Positions 28,766 to 44,167 of a stretch of DNA of 64,000 bases are shown piece after piece. The notes below the pieces were generated by a model. The model ran no database searches. It was not told the origin of the DNA and saw only the letters and a program-made list of their open reading frames with translations. Made by a program: the position numbers and the translations under genes. The stretch is taken from NCBI GenBank assembly GCA_958298945.1, contig OY282608.1, positions 79,718,806 to 79,782,805 of the forward strand, read 5' to 3'. Source of the stretch: Atherix ibis. Taxonomy: Eukaryota; Arthropoda; Insecta; Diptera; Athericidae. Numbering within the stretch: position 1 is the stretch's first letter; every line of letters begins with the position of its first letter.

Positions 28766-29799
28766 ACCAAGAAACCACAAACCAACAAAGCAACAAATCA
28801 ACAAACCAACAAACCAACAAACCAACAAACCAACAAACCAACGAACCAACAAACCAACAAACCAACAAACCAACAAACCAACAAACCAACCAACCAACAA
28901 ACCAACAAACCAACAAACCAACAAACCAACAGACAAACAAACCAACAAACCAACAAACTAACAAACCAACAAACCAACAATCCAACAAACCAACGAACGA
29001 ACAAACCAAAAAACCAACAAACGAACAAACGAACAAACGAACAAACCAACAAACCAACAAACCAACAAACCAACAAACCAACAAACCAACAAACAAACAA
29101 ACAAACAAACTAACAAACCAACAAACCAACAAACCAGCAAACAAACAAACCAACAAATGAGCAAACCAACAAACCAACAAACCAACAAACAAACAAACAA
29201 ACAAACGAACAAACCAATAAACCAACAAACCAACAAACCAACAACCAACAAACCAACAAACCAACAAACCAACAAACTAAAAACGAACAAACCAACAAAC
29301 CAACAAACTAACAAACCAACAAATAAATAAACCAATAAACCAATAAACCAACAAACCAACAAAGCAACAAACCAACAAACCAACAAACCAACAAACCAAC
29401 AAACCAACAAACCAACAAACGAACAAACGAACAAACCAACAAACCAACAATCCAATAAACCAACAAACCAACAAACCAACAAACCAACAAACCAACAAAC
29501 CAACAAACTAACAAACCAACAAACCAACTAACCAACAAACCAATAACCAACAAACCAATAAACCAACAAACCAACAAATCAACAAACGAACAATTCAACA
29601 AACCAACACACCACAAACTAACAAACCAACAAACCAACAAACCAACAAACCAACAAACCAACACACCAAAAAACAAACAAACCAACAAACCAACAAACCA
29701 ACAAACTAAAAAACCAACAAACCAACAAACCAACAAACCAACAAACTAACAAACCAACAAACCAACAAACCAACAAACCAACAAACCAACAAACCAACA
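28766..29799. repeat. Beta higher-order repeat segment
   Basis: Beta sequence with AATGAGC at 29156 and CAACAAATAAAT near 29319, ending with CAATTC near 29590. It joins the 1,286-bp pair to the composite repeat that follows. A CCAACCAACC stretch near 28888 marks a pair of off-phase units. Confidence 0.6.
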
Positions 29800-32700
29800 A
29801 ACGAGCAAACCAACAAACCAACAAACCAACAAAACAACAAACCAACAAACCAACAAACCAACAAACCAACAAACAAACAAACCAACAAACGAACAAACAA
29901 ACAAACCAACAAACCAACAAACAACAAACCAACAAACCAACAAACCAACAAACCAATAAACCAACAAACCAACAAACCAACAAACCAACAAACGAACAAA
30001 CCAACAAACCAACAAACGAACAAACCAACAAACCAACAAACCAACAAACCAAAAAACCAACAAACCAACAAACCAGCAAACCAACAAACCGACAAACGAG
30101 CAAACCAACAAACCAACAAACCAACAAAAAAAACAAACCAACAAACGAACAAACCAATAAACCAACAAACCAACAAACCAACAAACCAACAAACCAACAA
30201 ACCAACAGACAAACAAATCAACAAACCAACAAACTAACAAACCAACAAACCAGCAAGCCAACAAACCAACGAACGAACAAACCAAAAAACCAACAAACGA
30301 ACAAACGAACAAACGAACAAACCACCAAACCAACAAACCAACAAACCAACAAACCAACAAACCAACAAACCAACAAACCAACAAACCAACAAACAAACAA
30401 ACAAACAAACTAACAAACCAACAAACCAACAAACCAGCAAACCAACAAACCAACAAACGAGCAAACCAACAAACCAACAAACCAACAAACAAACAAACCA
30501 ACAAACGAACAAACCAATAAACCAACAAACCAACAAACCAACAACCAACAAACCAACAAACCAACAAACCAACAAACTAAAAACGAACAAACCAACAAAC
30601 TAACAAATCACTAAATAAATAAACCAATAAACCAATAAACCAACAAACCAACAAAGCAACAAACCAACAAACCAACAAACCAACAAACGAACAAACGAAC
30701 AAACCAACAAACCAACAATCCAATAAACCAACAAACCAACAAACCAACAAACCAACAAACCAACAAACCAACAAACTAACAAACCAACAAACCAACTAAC
30801 CAAGAAACCAATAACCAACAAACCAATAAACCAACAAACCAACAAATCAACAAACCAACAAACCAACAAACCAACAAACGATCAAACCAAAAAACCAAAA
30901 AACCAACAAACCAACAAACCAACAAACGAACAAACCACAACCCAACAAAGCAACAAACCAACAAACGAACAAACCAACAAACCAACAACCGAACAAACCA
31001 ACAAACCAACAAACCAACAAACCAACAAACGAACAAACCAAAAAAACCAAGAAACCAACAAACCAACAAACCAACAAACCAACAAACCAACAAACCAACA
31101 AACCAATAAACAAACCAATAAACAAACAAACTAACAAACCAACAAACCAACAAACCAACAAACCAACAAACCAACAAACCAACAAACCAACAAACCAACA
31201 AACCAAGAAACCACAAACCAACAAAGCAACAAATCAACAAACCAACAAACCAACAAACCAACAAACCAACAAACCAACGAACCAACAAACCAGCAAACCA
31301 ACAAACCAACAAACCAACAAACCAACAAACCAACAAACCAGCAAACCAACAAACCAACAAACCAACAAACCAACAAACCAACAAACCAACAAACCAACAA
31401 ACCAACAGACAAACAAACCAACAAACCAACAAACTAACAAACCAACAAACCAACAAGCCACCAAACCAACGAACGAACAAACCAAAAAACCAACAAACGA
31501 ACAAACGAACAAACGAACAAACCAACAAACCAACAAACCAACATACAAACAAACAAACAAACTAACAAACCAACAAACCAACAAACCAGCAAACCAACAA
31601 ACCAACAAATGAGCAAACCAACAAACCAACAAACCAACAAACAAACAAACCAACAAACGAACAAACCAATAAACCAACAAACCAACAAACCAACAACCAA
31701 CAAACCAACAAACCAACAAACCAACAAACTAAAAACGAACAAACCAACAAACCAACAAACTAACAAACCAACAAATAAATAAACCAATAAACCAATAAAC
31801 CAACAAACCAACAAAGCAACAAACCAACAAACCAACAAACCAACAAACCAACAAACCAACAAACGAACAAACGAACAAACCAACAAACCAACAATTCAAT
31901 AAACCAACAAACCAACAAACCAACAAACCAACAAACCAACAAACCAACAAACTAACAAACCAACAAACCAACTAACCAACAAACCAATAACCAACAAACC
32001 AGCAGACCAACAAACCGACAAACGAGCAAACCAACAAACCAACAAACCAACAAAAAAAACAAACCAACAAACGAACAAACCAATAAACCAACAAACCAAC
32101 AAACCAACAAACCAACAAACCAACAAACCAACAGACAAACAAATCAACAAACCAACAAACTTACAAACCAACAAACCAGCAAGCCAACAAACCAACGAAC
32201 GAACAAACCAAAAAACCAAAAAACCAACAAACGAACAAACGAACAAACGAACAAACCAACAAACCAACAAACCAACAAACCAACAAACCAACAAACCAAC
32301 AAACCAACAAACCAACAAACCAACAAACAAATAAACAAACAAACTAACAAACCAACAAACCAACAAACCAGCAAACCAACAAACCAACAAACGAGCAAAC
32401 CAACAAACCAACAAACCAACAAACAAACAAACCAAATAACGAACAAACCAATAAACCAACAAACCAACAAACCAACAACCAACAAACCAACAAACCAACA
32501 AACCAACAAACTAAAAACGAACAAACCAATAAACCAACAAACTAACAAATCACTAAATAAATAAACCAATAAACCAATAAACCAACAAACCAACAAAGCA
32601 ACAAACCAACAAACCAACAAACCAACAAACGAACAAACGAACAAACCAACAAACCAACAATCCAATAAACCAACAAACCAACAAACCAACAAACCAACAA

Positions 32701-34790
32701 ACCAACAAACCAACAAACCAACAAACTAACAAACCAACAAACCAACTAACCAAGAAACCAATAACCAACAAACCAATAAACCAACAAACCAACAAATCAA
32801 CAAACCAACAAACCAACAAACCAACAAACGATCAAACCAAAAAACCAAAAAACCAACAAACCAACAAACCAACAAACGAACAAACCACAACCCAACAAAG
32901 CAACAAACCAACAAACGAACAAACCAACAAACCAACAACCGAACAAACCAACAAACCAACAAACCAACAAACCAACAAACGAACAAACCAAAAAAAACAA
33001 CAAACCAAGAAACCAACAAACCAACAAACCAACAAACCAACAAACCAACAAACCAACAAACCAACAAACCAATAAACAAACCAATAAACAAACAAACTAA
33101 CAAACCAACAAACCAACAAACCAACAAACCAACAAACCAACAAACCAACAAACCAACAAACCAACAAACCAACAGACAAACAAACCAACAAACCAACAAA
33201 CCAAGAAACCACAAACCAACAAAGCAACAAATCAACAAACCAACAAACCAACAAACCAAGAAACCACAAACCAACAAACCAACAAACCAACAAACCAACA
33301 AACCAACAAACCAACAAACCAACAGACAAACAAACCAACAAACCAACAAACTAACAAACCAACAAACCAACAAGCCACCAAACCAACGAACGAACAAACC
33401 AAAAAACCAACAAACGAACAAACGAACAAACGAACAAACCAACAAACCAACAAACCAACAAACCAACAAACCAACATACAAACAAACAAACAAACTAACA
33501 AACCAACAAACCAACAAACCAGCAAACCAACAAACCAACAAATGAGCAAACCAACAAACCAACAAACCAACAAACAAACAAACCAACAAACGAACAAACC
33601 AATAAACCAACAAACCAACAAACCAACAAACCAACAACCAACAAACCAACAAACCAACAAACCAACAAACCAACAAACTAAAAACGAACAAACCAACAAA
33701 CCAACAAACTAACAAACCAACAAATAAATAAACCAATAAACCAATAAACCAACAAACCAACAAACCAACAAACCAACAAACCAACAAACCAACAAACCAA
33801 CAAACCAACAAACTAACAAACCAACGAACCAACTAACCAACAAACCAATAACCAACAAACCAATAAACCAACAAACCAACAAATCAACAAACGAACAATT
33901 CAACAAACCAACACACCACAAACCAACAAACCAACAAACCAACAAACCAACAAACCAACAAACCAACAAACCAACTAACCAACAAACCAACAAACCAACA
34001 AACCAACAAACCAACAAACGAACAAACCAACAAACCAACAAACCAACAAACCAAAAAACCAACAAACCAACAAACCAGCAAACCAACAAATCGACAAACG
34101 AGCAAACCAACAAACCAACAAACCAACAAAAAAAACAAACCAACAAACGAACAAACCAATAAACCAACAAACCAACAAACCAACAAACCGACAAACCAAC
34201 ATACCAACAAACTAAAAACGAACAAACCAACAAACCAACAAACCAACAAACCAACAAACAAATAAACCAACAAACCAACAAACCAACAAACGAACAATTC
34301 AGCAAACCAACAAACCAACAAACCAACAAGCCAACAAACCAACAAACTAACAAACCCAGAAACGAACAAACCAACAACCCAACAAACCAACAAACCAACA
34401 AACCAACAAACCAACAAACCAACAACCGAACAAACCAACAAACCAACAAACCAACAAACCAACAAACCAACAAACCAACAAACCAACGAACCAACAAACC
34501 AACAAACCAACAAACGAACAAACCAACAAACCAACAAACCAACAAACCAACAAACCAACAAACCAACTAACCAACAAACCAACAAACCAACAGACAAACA
34601 AACCAACAAACCAACAAACTAACAAACCAACAAACCAACAAGCCAACAAACCAACGAACGAACAAACCAAAAAACCAACAAACGAACAAACGAACAAACG
34701 AACAAACCAACAAACCAACAAACCAACAAACCAACAAACGAACAAACCAACAAACCAACAAACAACCAAACAAAAAAACTAACAAACCAA
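29800..34790. repeat. Composite beta-delta higher-order repeat, copy 1 (about 5 kb)
   Basis: Variant order here matches 46.3-51.8 kb and, through it, 51.8-57.05 kb. Offsets to the 46-kb copy run from about 16,527 down to 16,495 over 29.8-32.75 kb, then reach 17,063 at CCCAGAAACG (34355 against 51418). Landmarks in order: A8 near 30126, CACTAAATAAAT-like TCACTAAAT near 30608, AATGAGC at 31608, A8 near 32052, AATGAGC at 33541, A8 near 34128, CCCAGAAACG at 34355, and ACAACCAAAC near 34761. It is about 0.5 kb shorter between 32.8 and 34.3 kb than the later copies. Confidence 0.7.
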
Positions 34791-35560
34791 CAAACCAACA
34801 AACCAGCAAACCAACAAACCAACAAACGAGCAAACCAACAAACCAACAAACTAACAAACCAACAAACCAACAAACCAACAAACCAACAAACAAGCAAACC
34901 AACAAACCAACAAACCAACAAACCAACAAACCAACAAACCAACAAACCAACAAACCAACAAACAAACAAACCAACAAACGAACAAACCAACAAACCAACA
35001 AACCAACAAACCAACAAACTAACAAACCAACAAACCAACAAACCAACAAACCAACAAACCAACAAACACAAACCAACAAACCAACAAACGAACAAAACAA
35101 CAAACCAACAAACCAACAAACCAAAAAACCAACAAACCAACAAACCAGCAAACCAACAAACCGACAAACGAGCAAACCAACAAACCAACAAACCAACAAA
35201 AAAACAAACCAACAAACGAACAAACCAATAAACCAACAAACCAACAAACCAACAAACCAACAAACCAACAAACCAACATACACACAAACTAAAAACGAAC
35301 AAACCAACAAACCAACAAACCAACAAACCAACAAACCAACAAACAAATAAACCAACAAACCAACAAACCAACAAACGAACAATTCAACAAACCAATAAAC
35401 CAACAAACCAACAAGCCAACAAACCAACAAACTAACAAACCAAGAAACGAACAAACCAACAACCCAACAAACCAACAAACCAACAAACCAACAAACCAAC
35501 AAACCAACAACCGAATAAACCAACAAACCAACAAACCAACAAACGAACAAACCAAAAAAA
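34791..35560. repeat. Delta-prime module, copy 1
   Basis: A delta variant marked by an A7 tract near 35198, CATACACAC near 35277 and CCAAGAAACG near 35442. The same order recurs at 57.9-58.27 kb, displaced by about 22,750 bases. The two differ just downstream: AACCGAATAAACC near 35512 has no counterpart in the second copy, which reads CAACTTAAC near 58211. Confidence 0.6.
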
Positions 35561-36264
35561 CTAACAAACCAAGAAACCAACAAACCAACAAACCAACAAA
35601 CCAACAAACCAACAAATCAATAAACAAACAAACTAACAAACCAACAAACCAACAAACCAACGAACCAACAAACCAACAAACCAACAAACCAACAAACGAA
35701 CAAACCAACAAACCAACAAACCAACAAACCAACAAACCAACAAACCAACAAACCAACAGACCAACAAACCAACAAACCAACAAACCAACAAACCAACAAA
35801 CCAACCAACCAACAAACCAACGATCGAACAAACCAAAAAACCAACAAACGAACAAACGAACAAACCAACAAGCCAACAAACCAACAAACCAACAAACCAA
35901 CAAACCAACAAACCAACAAACCAACAAACCAAAAAACCAACAAACCAACAAACCAGCAAACCAACAAACCAACAAACGAGCAAACCAGCAAACCAATATA
36001 CCAACAAACAAACAAACCAACAAACGAACAAACCAATAAACCAACAAACCAACAAACCAACAAACCAACAAACCAACAAACCAACAAACTAAAAACGAAC
36101 AAACCAACAAACCAACAAACTAACAAACCAACAAACATATAAACCAATAAACCAACAAAACAACAAACCAAAAAACCAACAAACGAACAAACCAACAAAC
36201 CAACAATCCAACAAACCAACAAACCAACAAACCAACAAACCAACAAACCAACAAACTAACAAAC
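35561..36264. repeat. Gamma array, leading segment
   Basis: Gamma-type sequence with CGATCGAAC near 35821 and AACATATAAACC near 36133. Both recur near 58539 and 58854, an offset of about 22,718 bases. Confidence 0.6.
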
Positions 36265-39200
36265 TAACAAACAAACAAACCAACAAACCAACAAACCAAT
36301 AGACGAACAAACCAACAAACCAACAATCTAACAAACCAACAAACCAACAAACTAACAAACCAACAAACCAACAAACCAACAAACCAACAAACGAGCAAAC
36401 CAACAAACCAACAAACAAATAAACCAGCAAACCAACAAACCAACGAACTAACAAACAAACAATTCAACAAACCAACAAACCGCAAACCAACAAACCAACA
36501 AACTAACAAACCAACACACAAACAAACCAACAAACCAACAAACTAACAAACCAACAAACCAACAAACCAACAAACCAACGAACGAACAAACCAAAAAACC
36601 AACAAACGAACAGACGAACAAACCAACAAACCAACAAACCAAAAAACCAACAAACCAACAAACCAACAAACCTACAAACCAACAAACCAACAAACCAACA
36701 AACCAACAAACCAGCAGACCAACAAACCAACAAACGAGCAAACCAACAAACCAACAAACCAACAAACAAACAAACCAACAAACGAACAAACCAATAAACC
36801 AACAAACCAACAAACCAATAAACCAACAAACCAACAAACCAACAAACTAAAAACGAACAAACCAACAAACCAACAAACTAACAAACCAACAAACAAATAA
36901 ACCAATAAACCAACAAACCAACACACCAACAAACCAACAAACCAACAAACCAACAAACCAACAAACCAACAAACCAACAAACCAACAAACCAACAAACCA
37001 ACATACCAACAAACCAACAAACCAACAAACCAACAAACCAACAAACTCACAAACCAACAAACTAACAAACCAACAAACCAACAAACCAACAAACCAACAA
37101 ACGAGCAAACCAACAAACCAACAAACCAACAAACCAACAAACCAACAAACAAACAAACCAACAAACGAACAAACCAACAAACCAACAAACCAACAAACCA
37201 ACAAACCAACAAACCAACAAACCAACAAAACAACAAACCAACAAACCATCAAACCAACAACCAATAGACGAACAAACCAACAAACCAACAATCCAACAAA
37301 CCAACAAACTAACAAACAAACAATTCAACAAACCAACAAAAAACAAACCAACAAACCAACAAACCAACAAACCAACAAACCAACAAACCAACAAACCAAC
37401 AAACCAACAAACCAACAATCCAACAAACCAACAAACCAACAAACTAATAAATGAATAAACCAACAAACCAACAAACCAACCAAACCAACAAACCAACAAA
37501 CCAACAAACCAACAAACCAACAAACCAACAAACCAACAAACCAACAAACTAACAAACCAACAAACCAACAAACCAACAAACCAACAAACCAACAAACCAA
37601 CAAACCAACAATTCAACAAACCAACAAATCAACAAACCACCAAACCAACAAACCAACAAACCAACAAACCAACAAACCAACAAACCAACAAACCAACAAA
37701 CCAACAAACCAACAAACAAATGAACCAATAAACCAACAAACCAACACACCAACAAACCAACAAACCATCAAACCAACAAACCAACAAACCAACAAACCAA
37801 CAAACCAATAAACCAACAAACCAACAAACTAACAAACCAACAAACTAACAAACCAACAAAGCAGCAAACCAACAAACCAACAAACGAGCAAACCAACAAA
37901 CCAACAAACCAACAAACGAACAAACCAACAAACCAACAAACCAACAAACCAACAAACCAACAAACCAACAAACAAACAAACCAACAAACGAACAAACCAA
38001 CAAACCAACAAACCAACAAAACAACAAACCAACAAACCAACAAAACAACAAACCAACAAACCAACAAACCAATAGACGAGCAAACCAACAATCCAACAAA
38101 CCAACAAACCAACAAATTAACAAACCAACAAACCAACAAACCAACAAACCAACAAACGAGCAAACCAACAAACCAACAAACAAATAAACCAACAAACCAA
38201 CAAACCAACAAACTAACAAACAAACAATTCAACAAACCAACAAACCACAAACCAACAAACCAACAAACCAACAAACCAACAAACCAACAAACCAACAAAC
38301 CAACAAACCAACAAACCAACAAACCAACAAACCAACAAACCAACAAACCAACAAACCAACAAACCAACAAACTAATAAATGAATAAACCAACAAACCCAC
38401 AAACCAACAAACCAACAAACAAACAAACCAACAAACCAACAAACCAACAAACCAACAAACCAACAAACCAACAAACCAACAAACCAACAAACCAACAAAC
38501 AAACAAACCAACAAACCAACAAAGTAATAAATGAAAAAACCAATAAAACAACAAACCAACAAACCAACAAACCAACAAACCAACAAACCAACAAACCAAC
38601 AAACCAACAAACCAACAAACCAACAATTCAACAAACCAACAATTCAACAAACCAACAAATCAACAAACCAACAAACCAACAAACCAACAAACCAACAAAC
38701 CAACAAACCAACAAACCAACAAACTAATAAATGAATAAACCAACAAACCAACAACCAACAAACAAACAAACCAACAACCCAACAACCCAACAACCCAACA
38801 AACCAACAAACCAACAAACCAACAAACCAACAAACCAACAAACCAACAAACCAACAAACCAACAAACCAACAAACCAACAAACCTACGAACGAACAAACC
38901 AAAAAACCAACAAACGAACAGACTAACAAACCAACAAACCAACAAACCAACAAACCAACAAACCAACAAACCAACAAACCAACAAACCAACAAACCAACA
39001 AACCTACAAACCAAAAAACCAACAAACCAACAAACCAGCAGACCAACAAACCAACAAACGAGCAAACCAACAAACCAACAAACCAACAAACCAACAACCC
39101 AACAAACCAACAAACCAACAAACCAACAAACCAACAAACCTACAAACCAACAAACCAACAAACCAACAAACCAGCAGACCAACAAACCAACAAACGAGCA

Positions 39201-39555
39201 AACCAACAAACCAACAAACGAGCAAACCAACAAACCAACAAACCAACAAACGAACAAACCAACAAACCAACAAACCAACAAACCAACAAACCAAAAAACC
39301 AACAAACAAACAAACCAACAAACGAACAAACCAACAAACCAACAAACCAACAAACCAACAAACCAACAAATCAACAAACCAACAAAACAACAAACCAACA
39401 AACCAACAAACCAATAGACGAACAAACCAACAATCCAACAAACCAACAAACCAACAAACTAACAAACCAACAAACCAACAAACCAACAAACCAACAAACG
39501 AGCAAACCAACAAACCAACAAACAAATAAACCAACAAACCAACAAACCAACAAAC
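36265..39555. repeat. Gamma 3.3-kb duplicated segment, copy 1
   Basis: This segment recurs at 40.87-44.17 kb. The offset is 4,604 bases up to about 38.2 kb and 4,612 bases from about 38.7 kb, an added octamer in the second copy. Landmarks: CCGCAAA at 36480, CAATAGACGAAC near 37263, AATAAATGAATAAACC near 37445, 38375 and 38725, AATAAATGAAAAAACC near 38526, CCTACGAACG near 38883. Gamma is defined by these ATAAATGA landmarks, which are absent from alpha and beta sequence. Confidence 0.8.
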
Positions 39556-40680
39556 CAACAAACCAACAAACCAACAAACCAACAGACAAACAAATCAACA
39601 AACCAACAAACTAACAAACCAACAAACCAGCAAGCCAACAAACCAACGAACGAACAAACCAAAAAACCAACAAACGAACAAACGAACAAACGAACAAACC
39701 AACAAACCAACAAACCAACAAACCAACAAACCAACAAACCAACAAACCAACAAACCAACAAACAAACAAACAAACAAACTAACAAACCAACAAACCAACA
39801 AACCAGCAAACCAACAAACCAACAAACGAGCAAACCAACAAACCAACAAACCAACAAACAAACAAACCAACAAACGAACAAACCAATAAACCAACAAACC
39901 AACAAACCAACAACCAACAAACCAACAAACCAACAAACCAACAAACTAAAAACGAACAAACCAACAAACCAACAAACTAACAAATCACTAAATAAATAAA
40001 CCAATAAACCAATAAACCAACAAACCAACAAAGCAACAAACCAACAAACCAACAAACCAACAAACGAACAAACGAACAAACCAACAAACCAACAATCCAA
40101 TAAACCAACAAACCAACAAACCAACAAACTAACAAACCAACAAACCAACAAACCAACAAACTAACAAACCAACAAACCAACTAACCAAGAAACAAATAAC
40201 CAACAAACCAATAAACCAACAAACCAACAAATCAACAAACCAACAAACCAACAAACCAACAAACGATCAAACCAAAAAACCAAAAAACCAACAAACCAAC
40301 AAACCAACAAACGAACAAACCACAACCCAACAAAGCAACAAACCAACAAACGAACAAACCAACAAACCAACAACCGAACAAACCAACAAACCAACAAACC
40401 AACAAACCAACAAACGAACAAACCAAAAAAACCAACAAACCAAGAAACCAACAAACCAACAAACCAACAAACCAACAAACCAACAAACCAACAAACCAAG
40501 AAACCACAAACCAACAAAGCAACAAATCAACAAACCAACAAACCAACAAACCAACAAACCAACAAACCAACAAACCAACGAACCAACAAACCAGCAAACC
40601 AACAAACCAACAAACCAACAAACCAACAAACCAACAAACCAATAAACAAACCAATAAACAAACAAACTAACAAACCAACA
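39556..40680. repeat. Beta segment lying between gamma copies
   Basis: About 1.1 kb of beta sequence matching 48.6-49.74 kb at a constant offset of 9,060 bases. It includes TCACTAAAT near 39984, and shares a private change, CAAGAAACAAATAACC near 40187, with 49247; the third related site near 54472 has the ordinary CAAGAAACCAATAACC. That shared change ties this segment to the 48-49 kb copy specifically. Confidence 0.75.
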
Positions 40681-40872
40681 AACCAACAATCCAACAAACC
40701 AACAAACCAACAAACTAATAAATGAATAAACCAACAAACCAACAAACCAACCAAACCAACAAACCAACAAACCAACAAACCAACAAACCAACAAACCAAC
40801 AAACCAACAAACCAACAAACTAACAAACCAACAAACCAACAAACCAACAAACCAACAAACCAACAAACTAAC
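40681..40872. repeat. Gamma fragment at the beta-gamma junction
   Basis: About 190 bases matching 37.41-37.58 kb: CAATCC, then AATAAATGAATAAACC near 40715, then an off-phase ACCAACCAAACC near 40749. It is followed directly by sequence matching 36.26 kb, so the fragment is out of order relative to copy 1 and marks a junction. Confidence 0.6.
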
Positions 40873-43800
40873 AAACTAACAAACAAACAAACCAACAAAC
40901 CAATAGACGAACAAACCAACAAACCAACAATCTAACAAACCAACAAACCAACAAACTAACAAACCAACAAACCAACAAACCAACAAACCAACAAACGAGC
41001 AAACCAACAAACCAACAAACAAATAAACCAGCAAACCAACAAACCAACGAACTAACAAACAAACAATTCAACAAACCAACAAACCGCAAACCAACAAACC
41101 AACAAACTAACAAACCAACACACAAACAAACCAACAAACCAACAAACTAACAAACCAACAAACCAACAAACCAACAAACCAACGAACGAACAAACCAAAA
41201 AACCAACAAACGAACAGACGAACAAACCAACAAACCAACAAACCAAAAAACCAACAAACCAACAAACCAACAAACCTACAAACCAACAAACCAACAAACC
41301 AACAAACCAACAAACCAGCAGACCAACAAACCAACAAACGAGCAAACCAACAAACCAACAAACCAACAAACAAACAAACCAACAAACGAACAAACCAATA
41401 AACCAACAAACCAACAAACCAATAAACCAACAAACCAACAAACCAACAAACTAAAAACGAACAAACCAACAAACCAACAAACTAACAAACCAACAAACAA
41501 ATAAACCAATAAACCAACAAACCAACACACCAACAAACCAACAAACCAACAAACCAACAAACCAACAAACCAACAAACCAACAAACCAACAAACCAACAA
41601 ACCAACATACCAACAAACCAACAAACCAACAAACCAACAAACCAACAAACTCACAAACCAACAAACTAACAAACCAACAAACCAACAAACCAACAAACCA
41701 ACAAACGAGCAAACCAACAAACCAACAAACCAACAAACCAACAAACCAACAAACAAACAAACCAACAAACGAACAAACCAACAAACCAACAAACCAACAA
41801 ACCAACAAACCAACAAACCAACAAACCAACAAAACAACAAACCAACAAACCATCAAACCAACAACCAATAGACGAACAAACCAACAAACCAACAATCCAA
41901 CAAACCAACAAACTAACAAACAAACAATTCAACAAACCAACAAAAAACAAACCAACAAACCAACAAACCAACAAACCAACAAACCAACAAACCAACAAAC
42001 CAACAAACCAACAAACCAACAATCCAACAAACCAACAAACCAACAAACTAATAAATGAATAAACCAACAAACCAACAAACCAACCAAACCAACAAACCAA
42101 CAAACCAACAAACCAACAAACCAACAAACCAACAAACCAACAAACCAACAAACTAACAAACCAACAAACCAACAAACCAACAAACCAACAAACCAACAAA
42201 CCAACAAACCAACAATTCAACAAACCAACAAATCAACAAACCACCAAACCAACAAACCAACAAACCAACAAACCAACAAACCAACAAACCAACAAACCAA
42301 CAAACCAACAAACCAACAAACAAATGAACCAATAAACCAACAAACCAACACACCAACAAACCAACAAACCATCAAACCAACAAACCAACAAACCAACAAA
42401 CCAACAAACCAATAAACCAACAAACCAACAAACTAACAAACCAACAAACTAACAAACCAACAAAGCAGCAAACCAACAAACCAACAAACGAGCAAACCAA
42501 CAAACCAACAAACCAACAAACGAACAAACCAACAAACCAACAAACCAACAAACCAACAAACCAACAAACCAACAAACAAACAAACCAACAAACGAACAAA
42601 CCAACAAACCAACAAACCAACAAAACAACAAACCAACAAACCAACAAAACAACAAACCAACAAACCAACAAACCAATAGACGAGCAAACCAACAATCCAA
42701 CAAACCAACAAACCAACAAATTAACAAACCAACAAACCAACAAACCAACAAACCAACAAACGAGCAAACCAACAAACCAACAAACAAATAAACCAACAAA
42801 CCAACAAACCAACAAACTAACAAACAAACAATTCAACAAACCAACAAACCACAAACCAACAAACCAACAAACCAACAAACCAACAAACCAACAAACCAAC
42901 AAACCAACAAACCAACAAACCAACAAACCAACAAACCAACAAACCAACAAACCAACAAACCAACAAACCAACAAACTAATAAATGAATAAACCAACAAAC
43001 CCACAAACCAACAAACCAACAAACAAACAAACCAACAAACCAACAAACCAACAAACCAACAAACCAACAAACCAACAAACCAACAAACCAACAAACCAAC
43101 AAACAAACAAACCAACAAACCAACAAAGTAATAAATGAAAAAACCAATAAAACAACAAACCAACAAACCAACAAACCAACAAACCAACAAACCAACAAAC
43201 CAACAAACCAACAAACCAACAAACCAACAAACCAACAATTCAACAAACCAACAATTCAACAAACCAACAAATCAACAAACCAACAAACCAACAAACCAAC
43301 AAACCAACAAACCAACAAACCAACAAACCAACAAACTAATAAATGAATAAACCAACAAACCAACAACCAACAAACAAACAAACCAACAACCCAACAACCC
43401 AACAACCCAACAAACCAACAAACCAACAAACCAACAAACCAACAAACCAACAAACCAACAAACCAACAAACCAACAAACCAACAAACCAACAAACCTACG
43501 AACGAACAAACCAAAAAACCAACAAACGAACAGACTAACAAACCAACAAACCAACAAACCAACAAACCAACAAACCAACAAACCAACAAACCAACAAACC
43601 AACAAACCAACAAACCTACAAACCAAAAAACCAACAAACCAACAAACCAGCAGACCAACAAACCAACAAACGAGCAAACCAACAAACCAACAAACCAACA
43701 AACCAACAACCCAACAAACCAACAAACCAACAAACCAACAAACCAACAAACCTACAAACCAACAAACCAACAAACCAACAAACCAGCAGACCAACAAACC

Positions 43801-44167
43801 AACAAACGAGCAAACCAACAAACCAACAAACGAGCAAACCAACAAACCAACAAACCAACAAACGAACAAACCAACAAACCAACAAACCAACAAACCAACA
43901 AACCAAAAAACCAACAAACAAACAAACCAACAAACGAACAAACCAACAAACCAACAAACCAACAAACCAACAAACCAACAAATCAACAAACCAACAAAAC
44001 AACAAACCAACAAACCAACAAACCAATAGACGAACAAACCAACAATCCAACAAACCAACAAACCAACAAACTAACAAACCAACAAACCAACAAACCAACA
44101 AACCAACAAACGAGCAAACCAACAAACCAACAAACAAATAAACCAACAAACCAACAAACCAACAAAC
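40873..44167. repeat. Gamma 3.3-kb duplicated segment, copy 2
   Basis: Second copy of 36.27-39.56 kb. CCGCAAA is at 41084, CAATAGACGAAC near 41867, CCTACGAACG near 43495. The match ends near 44.17 kb, where copy 1 runs into beta sequence and this copy continues with more gamma (CAATTC near 44180). Confidence 0.8.

Noticed and set aside
38731..39417. A 228-codon + strand frame rich in Asn, Gln, Thr and Pro (repeated exactly at 43343-44029), resembling a prion-like or low-complexity protein
   Set aside because: It is the + strand octamer peptide PTNQQTNK starting at an ATG from the gamma ATAAATGA landmark. The exact repeat follows from the 4.6-kb duplication, not from selection on a protein.
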